Shown: positions 1 to 10,625, counted from the first letter of the stretch. The stretch is DNA of 64,000 bases from Yokenella regensburgei ATCC 49455 (GCF_000735455.1 NZ_JMPS01000010.1:1-64000), one strand, 5' to 3'. Notes: generated from the letters alone by a model not told the origin. A program made the numbers and translations.

Positions 1-5
1 CGCTA

Positions 6-962
6 TCAGTAGCCCATGTTTTTCTTCTTCTCGAGCTCCTCTTTTGCCGTATCCGGCAGATAAAGGGTCGATTTTGTCAGGGTCAGTTTCGGCGGCATGG
101 TGCCGTCTTTTTTGTATTTCTCCAGCGCATCAAACGCCGGCCCCGCCATATTCGGCGTTAGCTCAACGCTGGCGTTGGCTTCACCGGCCATCATCGCTTT
201 ATAGATATCCGGTACGCCGTCAATCGACCCGGTAAGGATCTCGCTACCCGGTTTCAGCCCCGCTTCTTTGATGGCCTGAATGGCGCCGATCACCATGTCG
301 TCGTTATGGGCGTAAACCATGCAGATGTTCTTGCCGTTGTTTTCCGCCTTAATAAAGCTCTCCATGACCTCTTTCCCTTTACTGCGGGTGAAGTCACCGG
401 ACTGCGAACGAATTATTTTGATGTTTGGCGCTTTTGCGATGGCTTCAGCGAAGCCTTTCTTACGATCGATGGCTACGCTCGCGCCCACGGTGCCCTGCAG
501 TTCAACGACGTTACACGGTTTGCCCGCCACGGTTTTCACCAGCCAGTCGCCAATCAGCTGCCCTTCCAGCACGTTGTTGGCGGTCACGGTAGTCATGTAC
601 AGCGATTTGTCTTTCACATCGATAGAGCGGTCGAGCAGGAATACCGGGATCTTCGCTTCCTTGGCTTCTTTCAGCACCGGTTCCCACCCCGTCGCAACCA
701 CTGGCGCGATGAAAATGGCATCCACACCCTGGGCAATGAAAGAACGTACGGCTTTGATTTGGTTTTCCTGTTTTTGCTGACCATCGGCGATTTTCAGCGT
801 AATGCCGCGCTTCTCGGCCTCGCTTTTTGCGACGTTAGTTTCAGCCGCTCGCCAGCCGGATTCAGAACCGACCTGCGAAAATCCTACGGTCATTGAGGCA
901 GCCATCGCCATAGACGACATGGCTGCGGAAACTGCTGTGACAAGAAGTAAGCGCTTCCACAT
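6..962 (-). CDS. ytfQ: Galactofuranose ABC transporter periplasmic binding protein YtfQ
   Basis: Periplasmic sugar-binding protein of the LacI/RbsB-like Peripla_BP_4 family; in E. coli it binds galactofuranose and delivers it to the YtfR-YtfT-YjfF ABC importer. The 318-residue product has a Sec signal peptide with an A-M-A cleavage site after residue 21 and then the typical start of the mature binding fold (TVGFSQVGSESGW). The length equals E. coli YtfQ and similarity is very high throughout. The stop codon lies at the window edge, so the expected ytfR-ytfT-yjfF genes would continue leftward outside the window. It is transcribed away from ppa; the ATG follows a purine-rich stretch (GAGGATACTCTT). 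Confidence 0.96.
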   Translation of the reverse strand: MWKRLLLVTAVSAAMSSMAMAASMTVGFSQVGSESGWRAAETNVAKSEAEKRGITLKIADGQQKQENQIKAVRSFIAQGVDAIFIAPVVATGWEPVLKEAKEAKIPVFLLDRSIDVKDKSLYMTTVTANNVLEGQLIGDWLVKTVAGKPCNVVELQGTVGASVAIDRKKGFAEAIAKAPNIKIIRSQSGDFTRSKGKEVMESFIKAENNGKNICMVYAHNDDMVIGAIQAIKEAGLKPGSEILTGSIDGVPDIYKAMMAGEANASVELTPNMAGPAFDALEKYKKDGTMPPKLTLTKSTLYLPDTAKEELEKKKNMGY

Positions 963-1268
963 AAGAGTATCCTCGTAGGGTTATTGTTGGTTAAATCGTC
1001 ACCTGCGGGATAACTATAGACAAGAGAAGAGGCAACAGGATGCGTTGCATCACACTTCGGAAAAGTGAATAACACGCGATTCACAACTCTGTAATCGCTT
1101 CCACCGGGCTATGAAAAAAGCAGCTGACTTTATGGATTTTTCACCTGATGAAAGGACGTTTAACGGGAGTCTGAGAGAAGGATGAAAAGGAAAACAGGCG
1201 GAGACTTTCTTTGTGAGTTGGCTATAATACCGGGCACTTGTTTGCCATACATTTTAAAGGAAACAGAC
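963..1268. promoter_or_regulatory. Divergent ytfQ / ppa intergenic region
   Basis: 306 bases between the two divergent start codons. A possible ytfQ -10 element (TATAGT on the minus strand) lies at 1013-1018 without a good -35. An inverted repeat GTGAAT-N8-ATTCAC lies at 1065-1084 and could be an operator, but I cannot match it to a known regulator. The ppa -10 is annotated separately. I see no small gene here. Confidence 0.4.
1223..1228 (+). promoter_or_regulatory. -10 element of the ppa promoter
   Basis: Perfect TATAAT hexamer about 41 bases before the ppa start codon. No convincing -35 hexamer stands 17 bases upstream. The position suits a short leader for a highly expressed housekeeping gene. 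Confidence 0.6.
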
Positions 1269-1796
1269 ATGAGCTTACTCAACGTCCCTGCGGGTAAAGA
1301 TCTGCCGGAAGATATCTACGTTGTCATCGAGATCCCGGCTAACGCAGATCCTATCAAATACGAAATCGACAAAGAAACTGGCGCACTGTTCGTTGACCGT
1401 TTCATGTCTACCGCGATGTTCTATCCGTGCAACTACGGTTACATCAACCACACCCTGTCCCTGGACGGTGACCCGGTTGACGTTCTGGTCCCAACTCCGT
1501 ATCCGCTGCAGCCGGGCTCAGTCATTCGCTGCCGTCCGGTTGGCGTACTGAAAATGACCGACGAAGCCGGTGAAGATGCCAAACTGGTTGCCGTACCGCA
1601 CACCAAACTGAGCAAAGAATACGATCACATCAAAGATGTGAACGACCTGCCGGAACTGCTGAAAGCACAGATCGCTCACTTCTTCGAGCACTACAAAGAT
1701 CTGGAAAAAGGCAAGTGGGTGAAAGTAGAAGGCTGGGACAACGCTGAAGCTGCAAAAGCAGAAATCATCGCCTCCTTCGAGCGCGCTAAGAAGTAA
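1269..1796 (+). CDS. ppa: Inorganic pyrophosphatase
   Basis: Cytoplasmic family I inorganic pyrophosphatase, which hydrolyses PPi to two phosphates and so pulls biosynthetic reactions forward. The 175-residue product begins [17 protein letters not shown] like E. coli Ppa (176 residues). Metal-binding aspartates D66, D68 and D71 (LDGDPVD) and D103 are present. An in-frame extension to an earlier start at 1182 exists, but the ATG at 1269 follows AAAGGA at good spacing and matches the family N-terminus, so it is preferred. It is a single gene, closed by a strong terminator. Confidence 0.97.
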   Translation: MSLLNVPAGKDLPEDIYVVIEIPANADPIKYEIDKETGALFVDRFMSTAMFYPCNYGYINHTLSLDGDPVDVLVPTPYPLQPGSVIRCRPVGVLKMTDEAGEDAKLVAVPHTKLSKEYDHIKDVNDLPELLKAQIAHFFEHYKDLEKGKWVKVEGWDNAEAAKAEIIASFERAKK

Positions 1797-1822
1797 TTCT
1801 TTCGCCGCCTGATAATGCCCAG

Positions 1823-1858
1823 GCCCCGAAAATCGGTTACCGGTTTTCGGGGCTTTTT
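1823..1858 (+). terminator. Intrinsic terminator after ppa
   Basis: GC-rich stem CCCCGAAAA (1824-1832) pairing with TTTTCGGGG (1844-1852), extended by an inner CGGT/ACCG pairing and followed by a T tract. It lies 27 bases after the ppa stop codon. Confidence 0.9.
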
Positions 1859-1991
1859 ATTGCCTCCCTTCCCGCTGCGTATTAACCGCCGTAACAAACG
1901 CTCTACAAACCGTTACACCCCTCTGCATCCGGCTTGTGCATACTGACTACAGGTTCTGAACAACGTGGCATTCATCTTGTGGAGAAGCATC

Positions 1992-2330
1992 ATGCAGTTA
2001 ATGAAAGGTGTGTTAGCGGTCGGGATGGTTGGGCTCTTAGTCGCAAGCGTCACCGGCTATGCGCAGGATACCCAGTGGCAGAAAAATCATCCGCGCCGCG
2101 AAGAAGTTAACCAGCGTTTAGATAATCAGGATCATCGTATTAAGCACGATGTGAAAGACGGTTCAATGAGTCGTGATGAAGCGAAGAAGCTGCATGAGCA
2201 GGATAAATCCATCCGTCATCAGGAGCAGGCTGATGCCCGTCACGACAATGGGCACATCACCAAACATGAACAAAAGCGACTGAATAACGAAGAGAATCAC
2301 GTGAACCACGAAATCTCATCGGCACAGTAA
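1992..2330 (+). CDS. Small secreted His-rich repeat protein, function unknown
   Basis: Not an E. coli K-12 gene and I cannot assign a function. From ATG 1992 (GGAG seven bases upstream) it encodes 112 residues: a signal peptide (hydrophobic residues 7-22, likely cut after A-Q near 25) and a very polar, helix-prone mature part with 10 histidines in 87 residues. A motif [RK]L-x-[NE]-[QE]-[DE]-x-x-[IV]-x-H recurs at 42-52, 66-76 and 96-106. Between copies stand two loops of form D-G-x-M-S-x-x-E (56-63) and N-G-x-I-T-x-x-E (86-93), reminiscent of degenerate EF-hand loops. I recall similar uncharacterised NHPRR-type secreted proteins in other Proteobacteria. Metal binding is a guess. An in-frame start at 1965 lacks a ribosome site. 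Confidence 0.75.
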   Translation: MQLMKGVLAVGMVGLLVASVTGYAQDTQWQKNHPRREEVNQRLDNQDHRIKHDVKDGSMSRDEAKKLHEQDKSIRHQEQADARHDNGHITKHEQKRLNNEENHVNHEISSAQ

Positions 2331-2343
2331 TTATCCCATAAAA

Positions 2344-2374
2344 AACAACGCCACCCGAAGGTGGCGTTGTTTTC
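2344..2374. terminator. Bidirectional terminator between the secreted orphan and ytfP
   Basis: Perfect 12-base stem AACAACGCCACC (2344-2355) and GGTGGCGTTGTT (2360-2371) with a CGAA tetraloop. A-rich and T-rich flanks let it serve both convergent genes. Confidence 0.88.
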
Positions 2375-2719
2375 TCAGTACTGGTCTCTGTCTAACCAGT
2401 TCCCGTTTTCAATCAGCTTTAATCCCTCTACCGAACGTTGGTACACGTACATCCATGCACTTCCGTAAGGCGTCTGGATCAAGTGGCGAGCGTATTCCCC
2501 GCCTTTGGTGCGCAGCGCATCAAGCTCGGCAAGCGTGGAAGCGTCGATACGATAAACCTCACCATGTACTATGCCTTTTCCCGGCACCGCGCCTGGATAG
2601 TGGCCCAGGCTGTACAGCTGATAATCGTCGACACTGTGCGCGCCAAGCCACTGGGCGTTGGTCATCCAGTGGCTGTTGCCTTGTCTGCGTCGTAAACTGC
2701 CGTAAACAAATATTCGCAT
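2375..2719 (-). CDS. ytfP: Gamma-glutamylcyclotransferase-like protein YtfP
   Basis: Small cytoplasmic protein (114 residues) of the GGCT-like/AIG2 fold. The diagnostic YGSL motif is at residues 6-9 (VYGSLRRRQGN) and the candidate acid is in GGEYARH. E. coli YtfP has this length; its substrate is not firmly known. The start codon lies two bases after the tamB stop, so it is the last gene of a tamA-tamB-ytfP unit and is probably translationally coupled. The family assignment is secure, the exact reaction is not. Confidence 0.93.
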   Translation of the reverse strand: MRIFVYGSLRRRQGNSHWMTNAQWLGAHSVDDYQLYSLGHYPGAVPGKGIVHGEVYRIDASTLAELDALRTKGGEYARHLIQTPYGSAWMYVYQRSVEGLKLIENGNWLDRDQY

Positions 2720-2721
2720 TG

Positions 2722-5700
2722 CTAAAACTCAAACTGATAGAGCACATCGAGTGCCTGATCTACGCCAGACACTGCTTCCAGATATAGCTTAGGCATCAGA
2801 CGATAGCGTAACGTGAGTGTTGCCAAAGAGTCAAAGATTCCCACGCCATACTTCACCTGCAGACCCGGCAGTACATAACCGCTGACCACCACCTGAGAGG
2901 AGTCGCCGACCCCCTGGGTGTCCAGCGCCAGATTGCTTACGCCAAACGTCTCACCGATTTTACCCACAACCTGACCACTTTGTGCAACCCCCAAACCAAC
3001 AAGCATTGAGGTCATGGCGGCGCTATCGCTCTGTCCGCTGTCGAGGCCCTGCCCGCGAAGCAGGTAAGAAAGCGCCTCCTGCTGCGACATCGCCGGGTCC
3101 GAGAACACCTCTGCCTTCGGCTGATCCGCCGAGCCCGTCACGCGAACCCCCGCGATAACGTCGTTCTCCGTCGCTTCAGGATTACGAATCGCTTCGATGT
3201 TGAGCAGGGGCTGATCCGGTGGGCCGGAGAACAGCAGTTCCCCTTTACGCACGATCAGATCCTGACCATAGGCGTGGAAACGCCCTTCCGGAATGTTGAT
3301 CTGCCCGTTGAGGCCCAGCCCCTGTTTATCCTGCGCCACCTTCAGATCCCCCGTCAGGCGTGCTTTCAGGCCGAACGCTTCCAGACGCACGTTGTTGCCG
3401 ACATGGATAGTCAGGTTGCTGTTAATCGGGATCCCGGCGCTCTGTGGTTTCTCCGGCTGCAGCTTGTCGTTCAGCATGACTTCGTCGCTGGAGACACCAA
3501 CCGCGCTTTCCGGTACGTCATGCACCACAATGCGCGCCCACGGGATATCCACGTTACCATCTAGCGTGAACAGGCTTGGTGTGGCATTAAAGACGACGTC
3601 AGGGGAGACATCCAGTCGCACCATCGGCGGTACGGTGATACGTACCCGGGAGCCTTTAGCCGCCACCTGCGCTCGCCAGTTATCGATCTGCGTCCAGTCG
3701 GCGTTACCGCTGAGAGCAATCTGCCCTTTTTTCGTGTTCACCGTCCCCTGCAGCGTTGAACGTGTGCCGAGGAAGTTCATCACAATCTGGCTTGGCTGCA
3801 TGTCGAACGGCATAAAGTTACCGTCTACGTCCACGCCGCTCAGCTGCATCTGCCCGAACAACTGCGGTGACTGTACATCACCGCCAAGGCGCAGGTTGGC
3901 GTTGAGCCTGCCTTCCGCCTTCTCGCCGCGCGAGAAGATAGGGTTAATCATCGCCAGTGAGAAGTTGCGAATATTGACGTTACCGCCAAGATTACGCCGT
4001 CCTTCCGGGTCGGTGACCTGCAGCTGACCATCCAGTTGGCCGTTATTGGTGAGTCGAATCAGCCAGCCCAGCTCAGCGCGGTTGTTCTTCAGATCAGCGC
4101 TCAGGTTCAGCGTGTCAAACGCCACCGGCAGCGGCGCGTCATTCACCGTCTGCGTCACCTTCACATTACGCCCGGAGAGCGTCACGCTACCCTGCGGCAG
4201 CCCTTTCTTAGTGGTATCCCAGCTGACGTCTGCCTTACCGCTGAATACGCCGCTTGCCTGAGTCGCCGCTGGCATAAACGGTTTCAACATCGCCAGGTCA
4301 AAACGATTGAGATTCACCAGCGCCCGGCCTTCCGCCCCGGCATCGATGGTCTGCGGTACGCAAAGCTCAGCGTTCGGGTTGTTCCAGCAGTGTGGCCCGA
4401 TACTGATTTTCTGCTCTTTATTACGGTAATCCAGCGCAATGGCGCGGTTCACCGACCACGGCCCAACCGGCGTCTGGAAGCGAGTGTTGCTGAGCTCCCC
4501 TTTCCAGCGCTCTTCTTTGCGATCGAAGCTCCCCGTCAGCGCCAGCTGGCCGGATACCGGCTCGCCCTGAATACGCAGCTGCAGCTCATGGTGCTTCTCA
4601 TCGCCTTTGGCATCCAGCTGGACCAGGCTGATGTTCACGCCCGGCTGCGCTATCCGATCGACGCGAACGTTCAGTTTACCGCCGATTTGCTCGGCCGATT
4701 TAATATCGCCCTCAACCCGCACCTGCGCGATAGATAGCTCCTGGAAGCGCAGTGCACGGGCGGTGATGTCGGCCAGCAGCTGCGGGGCTTCCACCGTGCC
4801 ACGGACCTTCAACAACCCTTTCGCCGTGCCGCCAAGGCCGGGCAGCGCGTTATCAAGATTTGGTGCATCAATGGTGGCGTCGAGGTTAAGGTCTTTCACC
4901 CCCAGCTCGCCCTTCAGGTCGGCGCTGTTTTTACCGAGTTCCAGATGCAGACCAGGGATAGTCCACTGCATGTAGCTGTTACCGGCAAGTTTGCCGTCAA
5001 CATTGACCTTGTTCTGCTTCACGTTGCCGGTAATTTTCAGCTCCGGCACTTCCATTTGCCAACTGCCGCCGTACAGGCTGCCGCGGGTTTTAATGATGCC
5101 GTTAAGCTTTGACGGCCACTCCGGTGCGGCTTTGGCGGTGTTGATACCATTGAGGGTCAGTTCACCGCGCCAGCTAATCGCCTGCTGCCAGTCGAGCAGC
5201 GCTTTCAGCTCGGTTTTTCCCTCCAGCGCCGCGACGCTGAGTTTATCGAGGTTAAGCTGCTTCTCGTTACCCTTCGCATCAAGCGTGATGTTGGCGGGGG
5301 GAACCCCTTTCCCCTTCACCGCGGTGCGGAACGAGAGCGTATAGTCGGTCATTTTGCCGCTGAGTTTGAGCTTGAGATCATCGGCCTGGAACGCTTTTTC
5401 ACCGGTGAAAGGCCAATACAGCTGCTTGCTCAGCACTTCTACATTCAGCGGCAGACCGGCTTGTGCCAGCTGCGCCTGCGCCCGCAGGGACATATCCACC
5501 GGGCCAGATAAATTAACACCCACGTCGAGTTGCTTACGCAGCTCGCCACCCACTTTCAGTTTCACCTTCTCGCCCTTGAGCGGGTCGATGTTCAGGGTGC
5601 TGTTGAGGGTAAGATCAACCGGCCAGTTATCCTGCAGCTGCGCAGTACCGGTTGCGTTCACCGTCCCCTGGCTCGAGTCGATATCCAGCGCCTCCAGGTG

Positions 5701-6498
5701 AGTGTTACCGTCGATGCTGCTGACCTTAAGCAGTAGCTTGTAAACCGTGAGGTCAGTGTCACCCGTGAGGCGCAGCTGTTCGCCACGAAACTCCTGGATA
5801 TTGAGATTCAGCGGCAGATGAACGTCAGTCATCTCCGGCAATACCGGCTTAGAGAACAGCGCCGTCAGCGTTTCGCCGAGAGGTTTCTCATCCGGCTGCG
5901 GGTTTTGGATCTTCGGCTCAACCACCTCTTCCTTCGCCACCTTTGCCACTTTAGGCAGCGCAATCAGCAGCCCTTTGAGCGATGTCGGGGTGAGCGTCAG
6001 GTTCTTTTCCTGCCAGTTGAGGCCGGTGGAGAAATCCATCACCGAGACCGTGGTGTCGTCTATTTTGACATTCACATTGTTGAGTGCGACGCGGCTCAGC
6101 GTGATGGGATACGGCGTGGAGAGGTTCAGCGGCCCGCTCTCCTCTTCCACCGCTGGCGCCGCGGGCGGCATTTTTTTGCTGTCGATGGCGACGTTAATGT
6201 CGCTGAGCGACAGATCGTTAACGCATAGCGCGCTGTTCCACAGGCACTCTACCTTCACCGCCAGATGCACTTGCCCGGCATCAACCGCCACGCCTGGCTG
6301 CGTATAGCGAACGTTTTTCAACGTCAGGTCGCGCCAGCCGCCGGTCACCTGGCTAATTTCCAGACCGGGTACCCAGCGGTTAGCGGCTTTGAACACCAGA
6401 TGCAGGCCGGTGGTTGTGCCGACCAGAAATGCCACTGCGCCAAGCAGCAGCACAATCACTAGCAATACGCCGAGGCTAATCTTCTTCCATAAACTCAT
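2722..6498 (-). CDS. tamB: Translocation and assembly module inner-membrane subunit TamB
   Basis: Large AsmA-like protein of 1258 residues (E. coli 1259). A single N-terminal transmembrane helix (about residues 8-28) anchors it in the inner membrane; the rest is a long beta-rich periplasmic domain that spans toward the outer membrane, ending in the conserved DUF490/TamB region and a final F (YQFEF), which resembles a barrel-docking signal. With TamA it helps outer-membrane protein assembly and is one of the AsmA-like proteins linked to phospholipid transport to the outer membrane. The start codon overlaps the tamA stop codon in ATGA, showing translational coupling. Confidence 0.97.
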   Translation of the reverse strand: MSLWKKISLGVLLVIVLLLGAVAFLVGTTTGLHLVFKAANRWVPGLEISQVTGGWRDLTLKNVRYTQPGVAVDAGQVHLAVKVECLWNSALCVNDLSLSDINVAIDSKKMPPAAPAVEEESGPLNLSTPYPITLSRVALNNVNVKIDDTTVSVMDFSTGLNWQEKNLTLTPTSLKGLLIALPKVAKVAKEEVVEPKIQNPQPDEKPLGETLTALFSKPVLPEMTDVHLPLNLNIQEFRGEQLRLTGDTDLTVYKLLLKVSSIDGNTHLEALDIDSSQGTVNATGTAQLQDNWPVDLTLNSTLNIDPLKGEKVKLKVGGELRKQLDVGVNLSGPVDMSLRAQAQLAQAGLPLNVEVLSKQLYWPFTGEKAFQADDLKLKLSGKMTDYTLSFRTAVKGKGVPPANITLDAKGNEKQLNLDKLSVAALEGKTELKALLDWQQAISWRGELTLNGINTAKAAPEWPSKLNGIIKTRGSLYGGSWQMEVPELKITGNVKQNKVNVDGKLAGNSYMQWTIPGLHLELGKNSADLKGELGVKDLNLDATIDAPNLDNALPGLGGTAKGLLKVRGTVEAPQLLADITARALRFQELSIAQVRVEGDIKSAEQIGGKLNVRVDRIAQPGVNISLVQLDAKGDEKHHELQLRIQGEPVSGQLALTGSFDRKEERWKGELSNTRFQTPVGPWSVNRAIALDYRNKEQKISIGPHCWNNPNAELCVPQTIDAGAEGRALVNLNRFDLAMLKPFMPAATQASGVFSGKADVSWDTTKKGLPQGSVTLSGRNVKVTQTVNDAPLPVAFDTLNLSADLKNNRAELGWLIRLTNNGQLDGQLQVTDPEGRRNLGGNVNIRNFSLAMINPIFSRGEKAEGRLNANLRLGGDVQSPQLFGQMQLSGVDVDGNFMPFDMQPSQIVMNFLGTRSTLQGTVNTKKGQIALSGNADWTQIDNWRAQVAAKGSRVRITVPPMVRLDVSPDVVFNATPSLFTLDGNVDIPWARIVVHDVPESAVGVSSDEVMLNDKLQPEKPQSAGIPINSNLTIHVGNNVRLEAFGLKARLTGDLKVAQDKQGLGLNGQINIPEGRFHAYGQDLIVRKGELLFSGPPDQPLLNIEAIRNPEATENDVIAGVRVTGSADQPKAEVFSDPAMSQQEALSYLLRGQGLDSGQSDSAAMTSMLVGLGVAQSGQVVGKIGETFGVSNLALDTQGVGDSSQVVVSGYVLPGLQVKYGVGIFDSLATLTLRYRLMPKLYLEAVSGVDQALDVLYQFEF

Positions 6499-8228
6499 AA
6501 TTCAGGCCCCAGACCGATGTAGAACTGTAATCCATGCTCGTCTTTATCGCCGACAGGAACGGCGAAATCGAGCTTGATTGGCCCGACGGGTGACTCCCAG
6601 CGCACCCCAACACCGGCACCGGTTTTGAAGTCGCTCTGAGTGATATCGTTGACCGCTTCCCCGCTGTCGACAAATACCGCCCCCCACCACTTGCCGGTTA
6701 CGTTGTACTGATACTCAAGCGAGCCGGTCGCGAGTTTTGAGGCCCCGGTGAGTTTGCCATTGTCATCTTTTGGTGAGATGGATTTGTACTTATAGCCACG
6801 AATGCTGCGATCGCCACCGGCGAAGAAACGCAGGTCCGGCGGCACTTTGTCAAAATCGCCGGTTTCAATCCAGCCGAGGTTACCGCGCACCACAAAGCGA
6901 TGACGATCGTAGAGCGTGCGGATCCAGACGTTCTGTGCCTGAATCACCGAGAAGTCGACATCAGAGCCCCAGGCCGTGTTGGAATAGTCAACGGAGTAGC
7001 GTTGCGAATCGCCCCAGGTCGGCATCAGGCCGCCGCGCGAGCGGGTACGGCTGACAGAAACGCCAGGGTAGATAAGCATTGTAGTGTTAGTGACGTCTGC
7101 CTGGGTAAAGTGGTCGAGACTCCAGCGCAGGTTAATGGCGCGCTGCCAGCCGCTGGAGAGATCCCAGTATCGGGAGAGGGCCAGGGTGCTGGAATCGGCT
7201 TTGGTATCGTTCAGGTTGGTACTCTTGAAGCCGCCCTGTACCAGATAATACTGCTCCAGCGGATTCTTCAGCAGCGGCATTTTGTAGCTGAAATCCAGCT
7301 GCTGCTCCGGGGCAGAAATACTCAGACTGGTGGTCAGGCTGTGGCCGTAGGAGTTGACCCACGGCTTCTTCCACGTTGCTTTCACGCGCGGACCCACGTC
7401 GGTGGAGTAGCCCACACCGGTTTCAATGGTGTTTTCTTTGCGCGGCGACAGCACGCCGTGCAACGGCAGCACCTTGGTTTTACGGGATTTATCGAACTCT
7501 GGCGCCACGACCACCGAGTTAAACCAGCCGGTAGCGGAAAGGCGGCGGTTCAGCTCAGCCAGATCGGCCGAGGTGTAGTAGTCGCCCTGCTTAAAAGGCA
7601 CCAGATTTTGCAGATAGCGATCCTGGATCTGCGATCCTTCGAAGCTGACCGCGCCGAAGCGGTAACGCTCTCCGCTGTCATAGTCGATATCCCAGAAGGC
7701 CTGGTGTCTGGCAAGAGAGACGCCCAGCTGGCTCTTTTTGAACTCGCTGTCGAAATATCCCTTACGCAGTGAAACACTGGTCAGGTCCTTCTTGAAATCA
7801 TCGTAATCACCCTGATTAAGCACGGTGCCAATCGCCGGGCGCTTCTTGAGCAGCTTAAGGTAATCGCTGTCATCGCGGGCACCGCCACGCAAAATGACGT
7901 CGGTACCACCAATCAGCACCGGCTGTCCTGGCGATACTTTGGCGAGCAGAACCTGACGCCCCTTCTTTGGTGGTGGCATCAGTTCAAAATTGATTGTCGG
8001 TTCGAAATACCCCAGCGCCTTCAGGCCTTCACGGATAGCATCGTCAACGCGCGCGCGGAAGCGACGGTCTGGCGTCACCTCATCCCCCTGAATGGTTGAA
8101 AGCTGGGCGCGGACGTTTTTTTCTAGCTCTCCCGAAAGCCCTTCAACCTGCAAACGTACGTTCGCAGCACTGGCGATCCCGCTGGCCAGCATAAGACTGA
8201 CCACGCATAAGTGACGGATTTTTGGCAC
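6495..8228 (-). CDS. tamA: Translocation and assembly module outer-membrane subunit TamA
   Basis: Outer-membrane Omp85-family protein of 577 residues: signal peptide ending A-S-A near residue 21, three POTRA domains up to roughly residue 265, then a 16-strand barrel. The conserved barrel motif R-G-Y is seen in [13 protein letters not shown] and the C-terminus carries the expected aromatic beta-signal region ([11 protein letters not shown]). The start codon is GTG. TamA pairs with TamB to insert a subset of outer-membrane proteins such as autotransporters. First gene of the tamA-tamB-ytfP unit and divergent from msrA, as in E. coli. Confidence 0.97.
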   Translation of the reverse strand: MPKIRHLCVVSLMLASGIASAANVRLQVEGLSGELEKNVRAQLSTIQGDEVTPDRRFRARVDDAIREGLKALGYFEPTINFELMPPPKKGRQVLLAKVSPGQPVLIGGTDVILRGGARDDSDYLKLLKKRPAIGTVLNQGDYDDFKKDLTSVSLRKGYFDSEFKKSQLGVSLARHQAFWDIDYDSGERYRFGAVSFEGSQIQDRYLQNLVPFKQGDYYTSADLAELNRRLSATGWFNSVVVAPEFDKSRKTKVLPLHGVLSPRKENTIETGVGYSTDVGPRVKATWKKPWVNSYGHSLTTSLSISAPEQQLDFSYKMPLLKNPLEQYYLVQGGFKSTNLNDTKADSSTLALSRYWDLSSGWQRAINLRWSLDHFTQADVTNTTMLIYPGVSVSRTRSRGGLMPTWGDSQRYSVDYSNTAWGSDVDFSVIQAQNVWIRTLYDRHRFVVRGNLGWIETGDFDKVPPDLRFFAGGDRSIRGYKYKSISPKDDNGKLTGASKLATGSLEYQYNVTGKWWGAVFVDSGEAVNDITQSDFKTGAGVGVRWESPVGPIKLDFAVPVGDKDEHGLQFYIGLGPEL

Positions 8229-8437
8229 GTTTTCTCCTGAATATCCTTGTCTCCTCCCCTAAAGGAAACGCAATCGCCGTTCCTCGACGTAACAATCCAT
8301 TATCATTGGACTAAAAAAAAGACAACTTGTTATATTTTCTTATGTTTAAATCTAGTCATATTCGCAGTGTTTATTGTGTTAAAAGACGAACGCGATGACA
8401 ACCTTATCCACAATTTCCTTTTCCCGGAGGCCTCACC

Positions 8438-9076
8438 GTGAGTCTGTTCGATAAAAAAAATCTGGTTTCTCAATCGGATGCGCTCCCAGGACGCAACACG
8501 CCGATGCCGGTTGCATCATTACATGCCGTTAACGAACATTCGATGACGAATGTTCCGGATGGGATGGAGATCGCGCTCTTCGCAATGGGCTGCTTCTGGG
8601 GCGTTGAACGCCTGTTCTGGCAGCTGCCAGGCGTCTACAGCACCGCCGCAGGTTATACCGGGGGCTTTACCCCGAACCCGACCTACCGCGAAGTCTGCTC
8701 TGGCGACACCGGTCATGCGGAAGCGGTGCGTGTGGTGTACGATCCGCAAATCACCTCTTATGAGCAACTGCTGCAGGTGTTCTGGGAAAATCATGACCCG
8801 GCTCAGGGCATGCGCCAGGGTAACGACCACGGCACCCAGTACCGCTCAGCCATCTACCCGCTGACCCCGGAGCAGGACGCCGCGGCGAAAGCCAGCCTCG
8901 CGCGCTTCCAGGCCGCCATGCGCGCGGCAGGCGACACACGTGACGTCACAACGGAAATCGCGACGGCAAAACCGTTCTACTATGCCGAGGACGATCACCA
9001 GCAGTATCTTTACAAAAACCCACAGGGTTATTGTGGAATTGGCGGTATCGGTGTGTGTTTGCCACCTCAGGGGTAG
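8438..9076 (+). CDS. msrA: Peptide-methionine (S)-S-oxide reductase
   Basis: Reduces the S epimer of methionine sulfoxide in proteins and free methionine, recycling through thioredoxin. The 212-residue product has the catalytic GCFWG motif with nucleophile C52 and the resolving cysteines C199 and C207 in [10 protein letters not shown], the same arrangement as in E. coli. The start is GTG, preceded by GGAGG at good spacing. It is divergent from tamA with about 210 bases between; a short reading frame in that gap that overlaps the msrA start was rejected. Confidence 0.97.
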   Translation: MSLFDKKNLVSQSDALPGRNTPMPVASLHAVNEHSMTNVPDGMEIALFAMGCFWGVERLFWQLPGVYSTAAGYTGGFTPNPTYREVCSGDTGHAEAVRVVYDPQITSYEQLLQVFWENHDPAQGMRQGNDHGTQYRSAIYPLTPEQDAAAKASLARFQAAMRAAGDTRDVTTEIATAKPFYYAEDDHQQYLYKNPQGYCGIGGIGVCLPPQG

Positions 9077-9137
9077 TCTGGTCTGACCGTTAAATAACGG
9101 TTAAATCACACACTGGCGACTTTACACACCTTTACGC

Positions 9138-9143
9138 TATACT
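9138..9143 (+). promoter_or_regulatory. Possible -10 element between msrA and ytfL
   Basis: TATACT with a weak -35 candidate (TGGCGA, 9114-9119) 18 bases upstream. It would start transcription only a few bases before the terminator hairpin at 9157, which makes it either a false hit or the promoter of a short attenuated leader for ytfL. Confidence 0.35.
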
Positions 9144-9156
9144 AACCCTCGAAAAT

Positions 9157-9186
9157 ACCGGTCCATGCTTGCGGACCGGTTTTTAT
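9157..9186 (+). terminator. Intrinsic terminator between msrA and ytfL
   Basis: Stem CCGGTCC (9158-9164) with GGACCGG (9173-9179), a nine-base loop ATGCTTGCG-type and a T tract. It stands 80 bases after the msrA stop and 70 bases before ytfL. Confidence 0.85.
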
Positions 9187-9255
9187 TGTCTTTTCACACA
9201 ATCTAAAAGTGATCAATTCCCTTCCGAGGATCTGACCATAACGGTCGGATAAAAT

Positions 9256-10599
9256 ATGTTAAACAGTATTTTAGTAATACTCTGTCTCATTGCAGTCAGT
9301 GCTTTTTTCTCTATGTCAGAGATTTCGCTTGCTGCCTCACGAAAAATCAAACTCAAACTGCTTGCCGATGAAGGCGATGTTAACGCTCAACGCGTTCTGA
9401 AAATGCAGGAAAACCCGGGCACCTTCTTCACCGTGGTGCAAATTGGCCTTAACGCCGTCGCCATTCTTGGCGGTATCGTCGGCGATGCGGCCTTCTCCCC
9501 GGCATTCCACAGCGTACTCATTAATTACATGTCCCCGGAGTGGGCAGAACAGCTGAGCTTTATTCTCTCCTTCACCCTGGTGACGGGTCTGTTCATCCTG
9601 ATTGCCGACCTGACACCGAAACGCATCGGTATGATTGCGCCAGAGGCCGTGGCCTTGCGTATCATCAACCCGATGCGCTTCTGTCTGTTCGTTTTCCGCC
9701 CGCTGGTCTGGTTCTTCAACGGCATGGCGAACAACATCTTTCGCATGTTTAAGCTGCCGATGGTGCGTAAGGATGACATCACTTCTGACGATATCTATGC
9801 GGTGGTAGAAGCCGGTGCGCTGGCGGGTGTGCTGCGTAAGCAGGAGCACGAGCTGATTGAAAACGTGTTTGAGCTGGAATCCCGTACCGTGCCGTCTTCC
9901 ATGACGCCGCGCGAAAATGTGGTCTGGTTCGATCTGCACGAAGACGAGCAGAGTCTGAAAAACAAGGTAGCCGAGCATCCGCACTCCAAGTTCCTGGTGT
10001 GTAAAGACGACATCGACCACATCATTGGCTATGTCGACTCTAAAGACCTGCTGAACCGTGTGCTGGCAAACCAGAGCATGGCGCTGACCGGTGGCGTGCA
10101 GATCCGCAACACGCTGATTGTGCCGGATACGCTGACCCTTTCAGAAGCGCTGGAAAGCTTCAAAACCGCCGGTGAAGACTTCGCGGTTATCATGAACGAA
10201 TACGCGCTGGTCGTCGGTATCATCACCCTGAACGACGTCATGACCACCCTGATGGGCGACCTGGTTGGCCAGGGCCTGGAAGAGCAGATTGTGGCGCGTG
10301 ATGAGAACTCGTGGCTTATCGATGGCGGTACGCCGATTGATGACGTGATGCGAGTGCTGGATCTTGATGATTTCCCGCAGTCCGGAAATTACGAGACCAT
10401 CGGCGGCTTCATGATGTATATGCTACGTAAAATCCCGAAACGCACCGACGCGGTGAAGTTCTCCGGCTTTAAGTTTGAAGTGGTGGATATCGATAACTAC
10501 CGTATCGATCAGCTGCTGGTGACGCGCATCGACAGCAAACCGACGGTACTGTCACCGAAGCTGCCGGATGCAGAAACCAAGAACGAAGGTGCGGCGTAA
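9256..10599 (+). CDS. ytfL: Polyamine exporter of the CNNM/HlyC-CorC family (YtfL/PaeA)
   Basis: Inner-membrane protein of 447 residues with a CNNM (DUF21) membrane domain in roughly residues 1-190 (motif FSMSEISLAASRK near the first helix), a cytoplasmic CBS pair at about 210-335 and a C-terminal CorC/HlyC domain at about 350-430. The Salmonella and E. coli orthologue has been renamed PaeA and exports putrescine and cadaverine; that role is taken from the literature, not seen here. It is monocistronic, flanked by terminators on both sides. Confidence 0.94.
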   Translation: MLNSILVILCLIAVSAFFSMSEISLAASRKIKLKLLADEGDVNAQRVLKMQENPGTFFTVVQIGLNAVAILGGIVGDAAFSPAFHSVLINYMSPEWAEQLSFILSFTLVTGLFILIADLTPKRIGMIAPEAVALRIINPMRFCLFVFRPLVWFFNGMANNIFRMFKLPMVRKDDITSDDIYAVVEAGALAGVLRKQEHELIENVFELESRTVPSSMTPRENVVWFDLHEDEQSLKNKVAEHPHSKFLVCKDDIDHIIGYVDSKDLLNRVLANQSMALTGGVQIRNTLIVPDTLTLSEALESFKTAGEDFAVIMNEYALVVGIITLNDVMTTLMGDLVGQGLEEQIVARDENSWLIDGGTPIDDVMRVLDLDDFPQSGNYETIGGFMMYMLRKIPKRTDAVKFSGFKFEVVDIDNYRIDQLLVTRIDSKPTVLSPKLPDAETKNEGAA

Positions 10600-10625
10600 A
10601 ACCTGACGGTCCTGCAGAAACATCA

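Noticed and set aside
13-1268. CRP site in the ytfQ upstream region (AAGTGTGATGCAAC)
   Set aside because: Only one TGTGA half is seen; the partner TCACA half is missing at the right distance.
8247-8441. 64-codon reading frame before msrA
   Set aside because: It has no good ribosome site, overlaps the msrA GTG, is A+T-rich with non-coding composition, and I know of no homologue.
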